64,000 nucleotides of DNA from Rubripirellula reticaptiva. GTDB taxonomy: Bacteria; Planctomycetota; Planctomycetia; Pirellulales; Pirellulaceae. Below, piece after piece: positions 36,337 to 44,359 of the stretch. The notes under the pieces are model-generated. The model made no database searches and was not told the DNA's origin. It worked only from the letters and a program-made list of their open reading frames with translations. A program made the position numbers and the translations under genes. The DNA is taken from NCBI RefSeq assembly GCF_007860175.1, contig NZ_SJPX01000001.1, forward strand, positions 558,001 to 622,000. Direction: 5' to 3'. How positions within the stretch are numbered: position 1 is the first letter of the stretch; each line of letters begins with the position of its first letter.

Positions 36337-37938
36337 ATGTCCCAATCGATAGCTTCCCAAAATAGCGAGATCGCGAGTCCGGCGACCACCGATGGATCTC
36401 CTCGACCGGTCGCTGTGATCGATATCGGAGCCACCAGCATCCGAATGGCGATCGCCGAAATCCACCCCAACGGCGAAGTCCGAACGCTGGACACACTGGT
36501 TCAATCGGTTGAACTAGGCCGTGAAGCATTCGACACGCGACGACTTTCACGCCGCAGCATCGAAAAATCAGCGTCCGTGATGCGACGGTATAAGCGAGTT
36601 TTGCGAGAATACGGCATCACATCGCCCACCGATGTTCGCGTCGTCGCAACCTCGGCGGTCCGCGAAGCAGTCAACCGACTCGCGTTTTCCGACCGAATCT
36701 TTGTGGCGACCGGATTCAATGTCGAGTCAATCGACGAAGCCGAAGTCAACCGGATCACATACATGGGTGTGATGCCCCATCTGCGATCCAATCCTGAGTT
36801 AGCCGACGGCAAATCAATCGTGGTCGAAGTCGGTGGCGGCAACACGGAAATGCTGATTGTTCGCGGTGGCAATGTGCTGCACAGTCAATCGTATCGGTTG
36901 GGTTCGCTGCGGTTACTTAGAACACTTGAAGGTGTGCGTGCCAGTATCGCGCGGCGGCGTTCGATGTTGGAAAGCCATATCCGCCGGACCGTTCTGCAGA
37001 TCACCGATGCAGTCAAAAACGACACCTCAATTCATCTGGTCGCACTGGGCGGCGACATGCGTTTCGCGGGCCATCAATTGCTAGACGACTGGGACGGCAA
37101 TGGGCTAGCCAAAGTGCCGATGGGCAAGCTTGAAAAGCTGACCGAAAAACTTCTAACGCTCAACGAAGAGTCGATCGTCAAACGGTACAATGCCAATTTT
37201 ATCGAAGCCGAATTAGTTGGCCCGGCGCTTCTGTCCTACACTTTGCTCGCCAAACATTTTGAACTTCCGTACGTTTACGTTTGCGACACAAACTTACGTG
37301 ACGGGTTGCTTCACGACATGGCGGTCGGCGGCACGTGGACGGCTGATTTCCGCAACCAAACCGTGCGATCTGCAATCTCGCTAGGCCGCAAGTTTGATTT
37401 CGATGAAACCCATGCGCGCAACGTCGCCGAACTTTCACGGAAACTGTTCGACCAGCTGCAAGAAGAACACGGTCTGGACAGCCGACATGAAGTGCTGCTG
37501 TTCGTGGCAGCATTGCTTCACGAAATTGGAATGATGATCAATGTGCGCAGCAACCATAAGCACGCGCTCTACTTGATCCGGTACAGCGATCTGTTTGGGT
37601 TATCGCGCGACGAGTTATTATTGGTTGGATTGGTCGCTCGTTATCATCGTCGCGCAAATCCACAGCCCTCACACGAAGCTTACGGGACGCTGCCTCAACA
37701 TTCGCGAGTCGTTGTTTCAAAGCTGGCGGCGATCCTTCGACTGGCGATCTCGCTTGACGATACTCGCAGCGGCCGAGTTCGCGAAATCCAATGCGTCATT
37801 GAAGCAAAACGACTGGTAATCAGCGTTCCCGGGCTGGATGACGTTTCACTGGAACAAATCGCGATGCGAGAAAACTCGGGACTGTTCCGCGACATCTTTG
37901 GATTGCCCGTGATGCTGCGAGCCGGAAGGTTGGAATGA
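36337..37938 (+). CDS. Ppx/GppA phosphatase with HD domain
   Basis: A 533-residue protein. The frame is open from 36118, inside the previous gene, but the ATG at 36337 gives a normal start. The N-terminal two thirds is an exopolyphosphatase / pppGpp phosphohydrolase of the ASKHA fold: AVIDIGATSIRMAIAEI (phosphate loop 1), VVATSAVREAVNR, and VVEVGGGNTEMLIVRGG (phosphate loop 2). The C-terminal third is an HD domain with LLFVAALLHEIGMMI and later His residues, as in Ppx. It would cut polyphosphate or convert pppGpp to ppGpp. The next gene overlaps by four bases. Confidence 0.9.
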   Translation: MSQSIASQNSEIASPATTDGSPRPVAVIDIGATSIRMAIAEIHPNGEVRTLDTLVQSVELGREAFDTRRLSRRSIEKSASVMRRYKRVLREYGITSPTDVRVVATSAVREAVNRLAFSDRIFVATGFNVESIDEAEVNRITYMGVMPHLRSNPELADGKSIVVEVGGGNTEMLIVRGGNVLHSQSYRLGSLRLLRTLEGVRASIARRRSMLESHIRRTVLQITDAVKNDTSIHLVALGGDMRFAGHQLLDDWDGNGLAKVPMGKLEKLTEKLLTLNEESIVKRYNANFIEAELVGPALLSYTLLAKHFELPYVYVCDTNLRDGLLHDMAVGGTWTADFRNQTVRSAISLGRKFDFDETHARNVAELSRKLFDQLQEEHGLDSRHEVLLFVAALLHEIGMMINVRSNHKHALYLIRYSDLFGLSRDELLLVGLVARYHRRANPQPSHEAYGTLPQHSRVVVSKLAAILRLAISLDDTRSGRVREIQCVIEAKRLVISVPGLDDVSLEQIAMRENSGLFRDIFGLPVMLRAGRLE

Positions 37939-38825
37939 GTCGGCCCGAGTCCGATTTGCCGTTCTTTTTAGGGTGCCCCGTCTGGAACTGTCCCCATTGG
38001 GCAGGGCAGATATACCCGCCGCGAACACCACGATCCGATTGGCTGAACTGGTACACGCGGACCTTCAATACGGTCGAAGGGAACAGCACATTCTACGCAC
38101 TGCCAACGATCGAGACGTCTAAGCGTTGGGCCGACGAAGCCGCAAACGGTTTTCGTTTTTCATTCAAATTTCCACGCACCGTTTCGCACGAATTGGCGCT
38201 CCACAAAACCGATCGTGAAGCGGCTGCTTTCTTCGATTGCCTGCGGCCGTTGGCGGACGCGGATCGGCTGGGGCCAACCTTCTTACAACTCGGGCCCTCT
38301 TTTGGGCCCGATCGGTTCGACGTGCTGGAACGCTTCCTGCGTCGGTTACCGACCGAGTGGTCATGGGCGTTGGAACTGCGCCACGCCGATTGGTTTGATG
38401 AATCCGTTCATGAACGTCGCGTCGATGATTTGCTCCGCTCGATGCAGATCGACAAGGTCTTGTTTGATAGCCGACCGCTCTATCAATCACCTCCCGACGA
38501 TCACATCGAAGCGGTCTCGCAAACTCGCAAACCGAGGACGCCGATTCGTCAAACCGTGACGGGACGTTCGCCGATGCTGCGGATCGTCGGACGAAATCGC
38601 CCCGCGATGGCGGACGCCTTCTTTGATGAGTGGGCGCCAACGGTTGCACAATGGATACGCGATGGGCTTTGTCCGTATGTGTTCACGCATGCCCCCGACG
38701 ATACGCGAGCCCCCGAGCTCGCCCGTCGTTTCGCAGCTAGGATGGCGATCGAGATGCCAGAGTTAACCTTTGACATTGCGTCGCCTCCGATGCCCCCCCG
38801 TCAAATGTCATTACTGGATGAATGA
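37935..38825 (+). CDS. DUF72 protein (YecE-like)
   Basis: A 296-residue TIM-barrel-like protein of the DUF72 family. Family features: FFLGCPVWNCPHWAGQIYPP at the N-terminus (GCPVWN and WAGQIYP), FNTVEGNSTFYALP, the segment GFRFSFKFPRTVSHE, and GPTFLQLGPSFGP. The C-terminal part has YVFTHAPDDTRAPELAR, and the chain ends in QMSLLDE, typical of some members. It is translationally coupled to the Ppx/GppA gene by a 4-base overlap. The function of DUF72 is not established; links to Fe-S or DNA repair have been suggested from gene neighbourhoods. Confidence 0.88.
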   Translation: MSRPESDLPFFLGCPVWNCPHWAGQIYPPRTPRSDWLNWYTRTFNTVEGNSTFYALPTIETSKRWADEAANGFRFSFKFPRTVSHELALHKTDREAAAFFDCLRPLADADRLGPTFLQLGPSFGPDRFDVLERFLRRLPTEWSWALELRHADWFDESVHERRVDDLLRSMQIDKVLFDSRPLYQSPPDDHIEAVSQTRKPRTPIRQTVTGRSPMLRIVGRNRPAMADAFFDEWAPTVAQWIRDGLCPYVFTHAPDDTRAPELARRFAARMAIEMPELTFDIASPPMPPRQMSLLDE

Positions 38826-38867
38826 TGCGTTTGCCATCAAACTCGTGCGAATCGATCCAAGGTCATT

Positions 38868-40151
38868 ATGAAGTTCCTAGCAATCAGTCAGAAGGTGTTG
38901 ATCATGACCGGAATCATTCTGCCAGGCCTCATTTTGCCTGGCGACGCATCGGCCGCTGATCCGTACGCGGCGGTTCGAAACAAATTGGTCGATCAACGAA
39001 TCGCCAACGCCGGTGTGACGAACTCGAGAGTGCTCGATTCGATACGATCAACTCCTCGGCACGAATTTGTGCCTAGCAGCCAACTGCCGCGAGCGTATTT
39101 CGATATGGCGCTTCCAATCGGCAGTTCGCAAACGATCAGCAGCCCGTTCATCGTCGCGTCAATGACCGAGGCGCTTGATCCACAGCCCACCGACAAAGTG
39201 CTCGAGATTGGAACCGGCAGCGGTTACCAAGCCGCCGTGCTGAGCCCGCTTGTCGAACACGTCTATTCGATCGAGATCGTGGACGAACTTGGACGGCAAG
39301 CCGAACGGACGTTGACTAGGTTGGGTTATCCGAACGTGTCTACTCGCATCGGTGACGGATTTCTAGGCTGGCCCGATGCGTCGCCCTTCGACAAAATCAT
39401 CGTCACGTGCAGCCCTGAATCAGTGCCCAAACCTTTGGTCGAACAACTGCGCGAAGGCGGACAAATGATCATTCCCGTCGGCGAACGTTACCAACAAACG
39501 CTGTATCGCATGACCAAAACGGGTGGGGAACTCGTTCGCGAACCACTGCAGCCGACCCTCTTTGTTCCGATGACCGGCGCGGCAGAAGATAGCCGGCAAC
39601 TGAAACCTGACCCGGCCCACCCGCAAGTCATCAACGGCAACTTCGAATTGGCGGCTGAGGGTGCCCAGAAAGATCTCGAAGACTACATCCCCGGCTGGTA
39701 TTACGGCCGACAAGTTGCCCGCGTCGAGATGTCCGCGCCGGCAAATTCCCAGGTCAATTCACAAGCTGCTCCCGACAATGAAGGCGGAAAGGCGTTCGCT
39801 CGCTTCACCAACGAAACACCCGGCCTAAGTTCGCACCTGCTGCAGGGAATCGCGATCGACGGCCAAGAAGTCACCATGATTCGGTTGAGTGGAAGGTGCC
39901 GCACCGAAAATGTCGCGATTGGCCCAGCCAAAGAAGCCCTGCCGGCGGTCGCAATCAGTTTTTACGACAAATTACGGCAAGACCTAGGCACCTTTTCAAT
40001 CGGCCCCTTCCGAGGATCCCGGTCCTGGCGCTCCAGCAGCCGGCTGGTCCGCGTGCCTCCGCAAACCAAGGAAGCGATTCTGCGGATCGGCTTGTTCGGC
40101 GCAACGGGCACCGCAGACTTTGACGATGTCCAGATCGAAAAGATCGACTAA
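38868..40151 (+). CDS. pcm: Protein-L-isoaspartate O-methyltransferase with signal peptide and C-terminal beta domain
   Basis: A 427-residue protein; ordinary PIMT is about 210. Residues 1-30 look like a signal peptide (VLIMTGIILPGLILPGDASA). Residues about 35-240 are PIMT: STPRHEFVPSSQLPRAYFD, then QTISSPFIVASMTEAL, the SAM motif VLEIGTGSGYQAAVLS, DKIIVTCSPESVP, and QMIIPVGERYQQTL. After that about 180 residues form a beta-rich domain resembling a carbohydrate-binding or jelly-roll module (NGNFELAAEGAQ...; IRLSGRCRTENV; FDDVQIEKID). PIMT repairs isoaspartyl damage in proteins using SAM. Export would be odd since SAM is cytoplasmic, so the hydrophobic start may instead be a membrane anchor, or SAM supply is special. 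Confidence 0.85.
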   Translation: MKFLAISQKVLIMTGIILPGLILPGDASAADPYAAVRNKLVDQRIANAGVTNSRVLDSIRSTPRHEFVPSSQLPRAYFDMALPIGSSQTISSPFIVASMTEALDPQPTDKVLEIGTGSGYQAAVLSPLVEHVYSIEIVDELGRQAERTLTRLGYPNVSTRIGDGFLGWPDASPFDKIIVTCSPESVPKPLVEQLREGGQMIIPVGERYQQTLYRMTKTGGELVREPLQPTLFVPMTGAAEDSRQLKPDPAHPQVINGNFELAAEGAQKDLEDYIPGWYYGRQVARVEMSAPANSQVNSQAAPDNEGGKAFARFTNETPGLSSHLLQGIAIDGQEVTMIRLSGRCRTENVAIGPAKEALPAVAISFYDKLRQDLGTFSIGPFRGSRSWRSSSRLVRVPPQTKEAILRIGLFGATGTADFDDVQIEKID

Positions 40152-40348
40152 GCCAAGAACCCAAACGACCAGGCCCTCGCAGGCACCCCACTCATCCGAA
40201 ACCTCCCCAGCCCTAAAATCCGCCAAGGCAGCTTGCCTATAACATCCAGTTCGTTATCCTTTGATTCGGCACCGGTCTCGACCACGGGGGGGACGGAGTG
40301 CCCTGGCGTACCCCATCAATAAGAAACAGCAGGAGAATTGGTGCGAAT

Positions 40349-41683
40349 ATGAAGTGTTCACAAATTTTATCGGTCGCTGCGGCGGCCGCGATCACTCTCG
40401 GATCAACAACGGCGGTTGACGCTGGCGGATCCTGGGGCGGATCATCAGGCGGTGGGTACGCATCGTCTGGCGGCGGATCAGCAAGTTCGGGTGGAGGCCA
40501 CATGGGCTTGTTCGCTCGCATCAAGGCCCGCCACGCATCCAATGGATCGTCCGGTGGATCTTCGGGCGGTTCGTCCGGTGGATCAGCGAGTTCCTACTCC
40601 GTTTCCTACTCGGGTTCCAGCAGCGGCGGATCATCCGGTGGAATCAGTGCTGGCTCGTCCGGTGGAATCAGCGCTGGCTCGTCCGGTGGCAGCAGCGGTG
40701 GCGGCCGCGTGGGACCGATTCGACGCCTGATCGCCAAACTGCATGCTCGCAAAGCAGCCCACAGCAGTGGATCATCGGGTGGATCGTCCGGCGGCGTGAC
40801 ATACGCAAGCTACTCGGGATCATCTTCTGGTGGATCATCGGGCGGCAGCAGCGGCGGCCAATCGTCGTACAGCGCCTATGCCAGCCCAGTCGTTCATTCA
40901 GTTTCGTTGGGCGAATCTGCATACGAGTCGTCGACGATCCAGTCGTCGTACGAATCGTACACTCCCATGAGTGAAACGATTATCGATAGCGGCAGCTACA
41001 TGGGTGAGACAATCATCGACGGTGGCAGCACCTTTGATTCGGCTCCGATCGAAGGATCGTCGATCCAAAGTGCACCGATCAGCACCGACACGATCATCGA
41101 TTCGGTTCGCTACGAATCGGCCAAGCCTGCGATTGAATCCGATTCGGCTGTCTTGACCGTTGCCGTTCCTGGTGATGCAGTCGTGACCGTCAACGGACAT
41201 CCAACCAAAAGCGATGGAAACGTTCGCCAGTTCATGTCGCGTGGCTTGAAAGAAGGCTTCGTTTACACCTACGTCGTCAACGTGACCTACGAAGTCGCTG
41301 GCGAAGAGAAGACGGACACCAAGTCCGTCAAACTGCGTCCTGGTGACGCCGAAACGGTCGAGTTCGACATCCCAGAAACCGCAGCAGCGAACGAAAACGA
41401 CATCGCAGCAGCTCAGCAAGATGTCATCACCGTCGTCAAGTTGCACGTGCCAGTCAACGCCGAAGTATCGTTGGCCGGAAACGCAACTAACGGCGAAGGC
41501 ACGCTTCGAACGTTCCGCACGAAGCAACTGAAGGCTGGCGAACAGTGGACCAACTACACGGTCCGCGTCACCACCGAAGTTGCCGGCCAAAAGGTCAGCA
41601 AAGAACGAACTGTCAATGTTGAAGCCGGATCAACCACCGAGTTGACCTTCGACTTCAACGACGATTCCATCGCTAGTCGCTAA
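40349..41683 (+). CDS. Exported Gly/Ser-rich protein with two TIGR03000 domains
   Basis: A 444-residue protein. AGGAGA at about 40331-40336 precedes the ATG at 40349, one of the few clear ribosome sites in the window. A signal peptide (SVAAAAAITLGSTTAVDA) leads to about 170 residues of Ser-Gly repeats (SSGGSSGG, SGGISAGSSGG) broken by two basic patches with a shared pattern (LFARIKARHAS and IRRLIAKLHARKAA). A tail of Ser/Tyr/Glu/Thr-rich sequence follows. Then two TIGR03000 domains, each with a V-P-G-x-A-x-V-x-x-N-G pattern, a YxVxV strand and a final TVEFD/TELTFDF strand. These beta domains are common in planctomycetes. A cell-surface role is likely. A strong terminator follows. Confidence 0.85.
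   Translation: MKCSQILSVAAAAAITLGSTTAVDAGGSWGGSSGGGYASSGGGSASSGGGHMGLFARIKARHASNGSSGGSSGGSSGGSASSYSVSYSGSSSGGSSGGISAGSSGGISAGSSGGSSGGGRVGPIRRLIAKLHARKAAHSSGSSGGSSGGVTYASYSGSSSGGSSGGSSGGQSSYSAYASPVVHSVSLGESAYESSTIQSSYESYTPMSETIIDSGSYMGETIIDGGSTFDSAPIEGSSIQSAPISTDTIIDSVRYESAKPAIESDSAVLTVAVPGDAVVTVNGHPTKSDGNVRQFMSRGLKEGFVYTYVVNVTYEVAGEEKTDTKSVKLRPGDAETVEFDIPETAAANENDIAAAQQDVITVVKLHVPVNAEVSLAGNATNGEGTLRTFRTKQLKAGEQWTNYTVRVTTEVAGQKVSKERTVNVEAGSTTELTFDFNDDSIASR
40634..40700 (+). repeat. 24-base tandem repeat inside the Ser-Gly gene
   Basis: A unit that translates to SSGGISAG is repeated about 2.5 times in direct tandem, with one base differing between the copies. It is part of a wider Ser-Gly-coding stretch. 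Slippage in this region would add or remove repeat units without breaking the frame. Confidence 0.7.
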
Positions 41684-41711
41684 ACAGTACAGCGAGACAA
41701 GTTCATCGATG

Positions 41712-41744
41712 AAGCCGCGTTCCTGCTAGGAACGCGGCTTTTTT
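41712..41744 (+). terminator. Strong intrinsic terminator after the Ser-Gly gene
   Basis: A perfect 12-pair stem (AAGCCGCGTTCC at 41712-41723 with GGAACGCGGCTT at 41729-41740, loop TGCTA), running directly into more T (six in a row, 41739-41744). It lies 28 bases after the stop codon. This is the clearest Rho-independent terminator in the window. Confidence 0.92.
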
Positions 41745-41971
41745 CGTGGAAAATCGCAAGAACTCAAAGCCGAGAGAATTTAATCGATTGTGATGACGAT
41801 TCGACCAGTAACTGTTTTTCTGACATTTCACAAGGATCGACACAGCGAGCAAGCATCCCGACTGTACAACGCAAAGCATCGAAGTACGCTGATGATGAGG
41901 GTCAGCGCCCCTGATCCATTCGGCCCGACCCGACTCATCCGACCCATCCGATTCGACCCATTCGATTCTCC

Positions 41972-42766
41972 ATGACGCCTCGCCCGTCGATCGCTCTGAC
42001 GCCCCGAAGTCGTTTCTTTCTGAGCGTACTTTTGATTGGGCACCTGTTAGCCATCTTTTTACCGCCGCTTTCATTCCAAGCTCGCGGGTCGCTCGGAATG
42101 TCGCCGATCATCGACTCGGCAATCGCGCCATTTCACGGATATAGCCAAGCGATTTACGCGGATCGCGGATACGCATTCTTTGCCCCCGACCCGGGCCCCA
42201 GCCACTTGTTCCAAGCGGCGATCACGTCGAAGGACGGCACTCGCATCGAGCGAATGTTCCCCAATCTTGACGACCAACGTCCTCGGTTGATGTACCACCG
42301 GCATTTCATGCTGGCCGAATTTCTGAACGAGATTTACTATCCGCCTGGGCCACCACCAGGCCTGGCCGAACTTGATCGTGAAGAAGCCGAAAACTGGGTC
42401 CTTAACCGAGCCCGCTACGAGCACATTCGCCAGTCGATAGTCGACCATCTGAAGAAACAGTACCCAGGCCAAGATGTCGCCATTCGGCGAATCGAACACT
42501 TGATCCCCGACCTGATCGGTTACCGCGAATCGCCCGTTCCAATCGACGATCCCGGATCCTATCGCGTGATGCTGGACACCCCAATTGAATTGCCAGGCCA
42601 AAACCAAGTCGGTGATTTGGTCGCGCCCAACCGGCCACCCGAAACGATTCCAGCACCAACAGGATCCGAACAAACAGACTCACTCGAGGACGACAAAGCG
42701 GAGAAAACAAACGAAGGGAAGTCTGACGACAAATCCGACGCGACCACGGACGAGGTAGCCTCGTGA
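41972..42766 (+). CDS. Partner protein of the HTTM gene, one membrane helix
   Basis: A 264-residue protein of unknown function. One membrane segment near the N-terminus (RFFLSVLLIGHLLAIFLPPLSF, cleaved or anchored), followed by a domain with AIAPFHGYSQAIYADRGYAFFAPDPGPSHLF (key part RGYAFFAPDPGPSH), and RHFMLAEFLNEIYYPPGP. An acidic/Lys-rich tail ends the chain. Its stop overlaps the GTG start of the HTTM gene by four bases, so the two are coupled. Genes of this type next to HTTM proteins are seen elsewhere, as I recall, but the function is unknown. A degenerate CGACCCATC-like repeat lies just before the start (about 41925-41970). Confidence 0.7.
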   Translation: MTPRPSIALTPRSRFFLSVLLIGHLLAIFLPPLSFQARGSLGMSPIIDSAIAPFHGYSQAIYADRGYAFFAPDPGPSHLFQAAITSKDGTRIERMFPNLDDQRPRLMYHRHFMLAEFLNEIYYPPGPPPGLAELDREEAENWVLNRARYEHIRQSIVDHLKKQYPGQDVAIRRIEHLIPDLIGYRESPVPIDDPGSYRVMLDTPIELPGQNQVGDLVAPNRPPETIPAPTGSEQTDSLEDDKAEKTNEGKSDDKSDATTDEVAS

Positions 42767-44241
42767 ATGATTCTTCGACTAGCGCCAAGACGCCAACATC
42801 CGAACACTTGTCGCCGCTCGGCACTTTGATTGCCGCTTCGAAGTCTTGGGCGACCAGCGTCATCACAGCCTGGGATCGCTTCTGGTTCACACCACGGTTG
42901 CCACACATGCTGGCAGTGCTGCGGATTTTCACCGGCATGATGCTGCTGTATTCGCACCTGGTTCTTGCCAGTGACCTGCTGTCCTTTGTTGGCAAAGATG
43001 CGTGGATCAATGACGTCGTGGCTCGCGGACTGCACGACGGCGCTTTCGGAAATTCAGATTGGGGGCGAACCTATGTTTGGTACCTGAACAACCCGCTGGT
43101 GATCTGGCTGCACCATGCGTTGACGATCGCCGTGACGGCTTGCTTTGCGGTCGGCCTGCTGACTCGGTTTACCGCGCCGATCGCTTGGCTACTGCAATTG
43201 ATGCTGTTGCATCGGCTGACGGGCACCCTGTTCGGACTCGACCAAATCGTGACCTACTCGGTCATGTACTTGATGCTGTCGCCCTGCGGTAGTTGGCTTA
43301 GCGTCGACGCTTGGATCCGCGATCGGCTTGGCGATCGGGTTGAATCCGACCGCCGATTAGCGTGGCTGTTTCCACAACCAACGCCGTCGGTGGCTGCCAA
43401 TATCGCCACCCGATTACTGCAACTGCACCTGTGCATTATCTATCTGTTTGGTGGACTGGCCAAGGCACGAGGCACCTCGTGGTGGGATGGCACGGCGATG
43501 TGGTATTCCGCTGGGAACTTCGAATACCAATCGCTAGACCTGACTTGGATCAGCAAGTTTCCGCGCATCGCTTCTTCGCTGTCTCACCTCACACTGTTTT
43601 GGGAAGTCACCTACGCCGCGCTCGTTTGGCCTCGCCTGACACGTCCGTTGGTGATCGCTACCGCCATCGCCGTCCACGGAGGCATCGCGATCTTTATGGG
43701 CATGATCACGTTCGGCAGCATGATGATTGCCGCCAATATGATCTTTGTCCAGCCAGAATTCTTGCTGCGTCTGATCGGTCGCCCGCTACGCGAAGACGTG
43801 TTGGAATCACGAGATAAAGAAAGTATCGCTGACGATCAGGAAGAATGGCACGACGCTGAAATCGACACCGACGACATGGCGTGGGACGACGACGACGACC
43901 TAGTCCTGGAAGTTGACAATTCCAGCAAATCATCGATCGGCCTGGGATCGTCTATCGGTGTGGACTACGGCAGCGCCGTGTCCGGGATCGATGACTCGAG
44001 CATTGGTACGGATCACCGTGAAAGTACTGCCAACACCGAGGCCAGTTTGGACGCGAAAGCGGCGAAACTGGATCGAACCGAAAAGAAACTTCGTGCGGCG
44101 GCGAAAAAGTTGCAGGACAAATCGCAACGAGTCAAAGGACTCGAAGCGAATTTCCGCGAACGTGTCAGACGTTTGAAAGAGCGAGAAGCCAAGATCAAGA
44201 AGCTGGTGGAACGTCGCCGAAAATCCAAGGGCGACGAATGA
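42763..44241 (+). CDS. HTTM-domain membrane protein (vitamin K-dependent carboxylase-like)
   Basis: A 492-residue multi-pass membrane protein starting at GTG 42763, with the start inside the preceding gene's end. The HTTM domain (about residues 40-330) has around nine hydrophobic segments, for example AVLRIFTGMMLLYSHLVLA, HHALTIAVTACFAVGLLTRF and LQLHLCIIYLFGGLAKARGTSWWDGTA, the last with the conserved YLFGGLAK and WWDGTA. The tail has a run of Asp (DDMAWDDDDDLVLE) and then a strongly basic coiled coil (KLDRTEKKLRAAAKKLQDK). The human relative is gamma-glutamyl carboxylase; the bacterial function is unknown. The partner gene upstream may supply the periplasmic part. Confidence 0.85.
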   Translation: MNDSSTSAKTPTSEHLSPLGTLIAASKSWATSVITAWDRFWFTPRLPHMLAVLRIFTGMMLLYSHLVLASDLLSFVGKDAWINDVVARGLHDGAFGNSDWGRTYVWYLNNPLVIWLHHALTIAVTACFAVGLLTRFTAPIAWLLQLMLLHRLTGTLFGLDQIVTYSVMYLMLSPCGSWLSVDAWIRDRLGDRVESDRRLAWLFPQPTPSVAANIATRLLQLHLCIIYLFGGLAKARGTSWWDGTAMWYSAGNFEYQSLDLTWISKFPRIASSLSHLTLFWEVTYAALVWPRLTRPLVIATAIAVHGGIAIFMGMITFGSMMIAANMIFVQPEFLLRLIGRPLREDVLESRDKESIADDQEEWHDAEIDTDDMAWDDDDDLVLEVDNSSKSSIGLGSSIGVDYGSAVSGIDDSSIGTDHRESTANTEASLDAKAAKLDRTEKKLRAAAKKLQDKSQRVKGLEANFRERVRRLKEREAKIKKLVERRRKSKGDE

Positions 44242-44267
44242 TTTTGCACTCGTACTAGGACCCACGA

Positions 44268-44329
44268 CGAATCACATCCGACAAACACGAATTTGATAGG
44301 GTCAAATTCGTGTCCGTTCGTATGATTCG
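44268..44329. other. Long imperfect palindrome between convergent genes
   Basis: The core is a perfect 12-pair inverted repeat (ACACGAATTTGA at 44285-44296 and its complement at 44302-44313, loop TAGGG). Outer arms CGAATCA (44268-44274) and TGATTCG (44323-44329) extend it. It lies between the convergent HTTM and gpmI genes. No T-run follows, so it may be a bidirectional terminator or a repeat-family palindrome. Confidence 0.7.
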
Positions 44330-44359
44330 CGGTCGATGCCGAAGCCAATTCCGGTCAGC

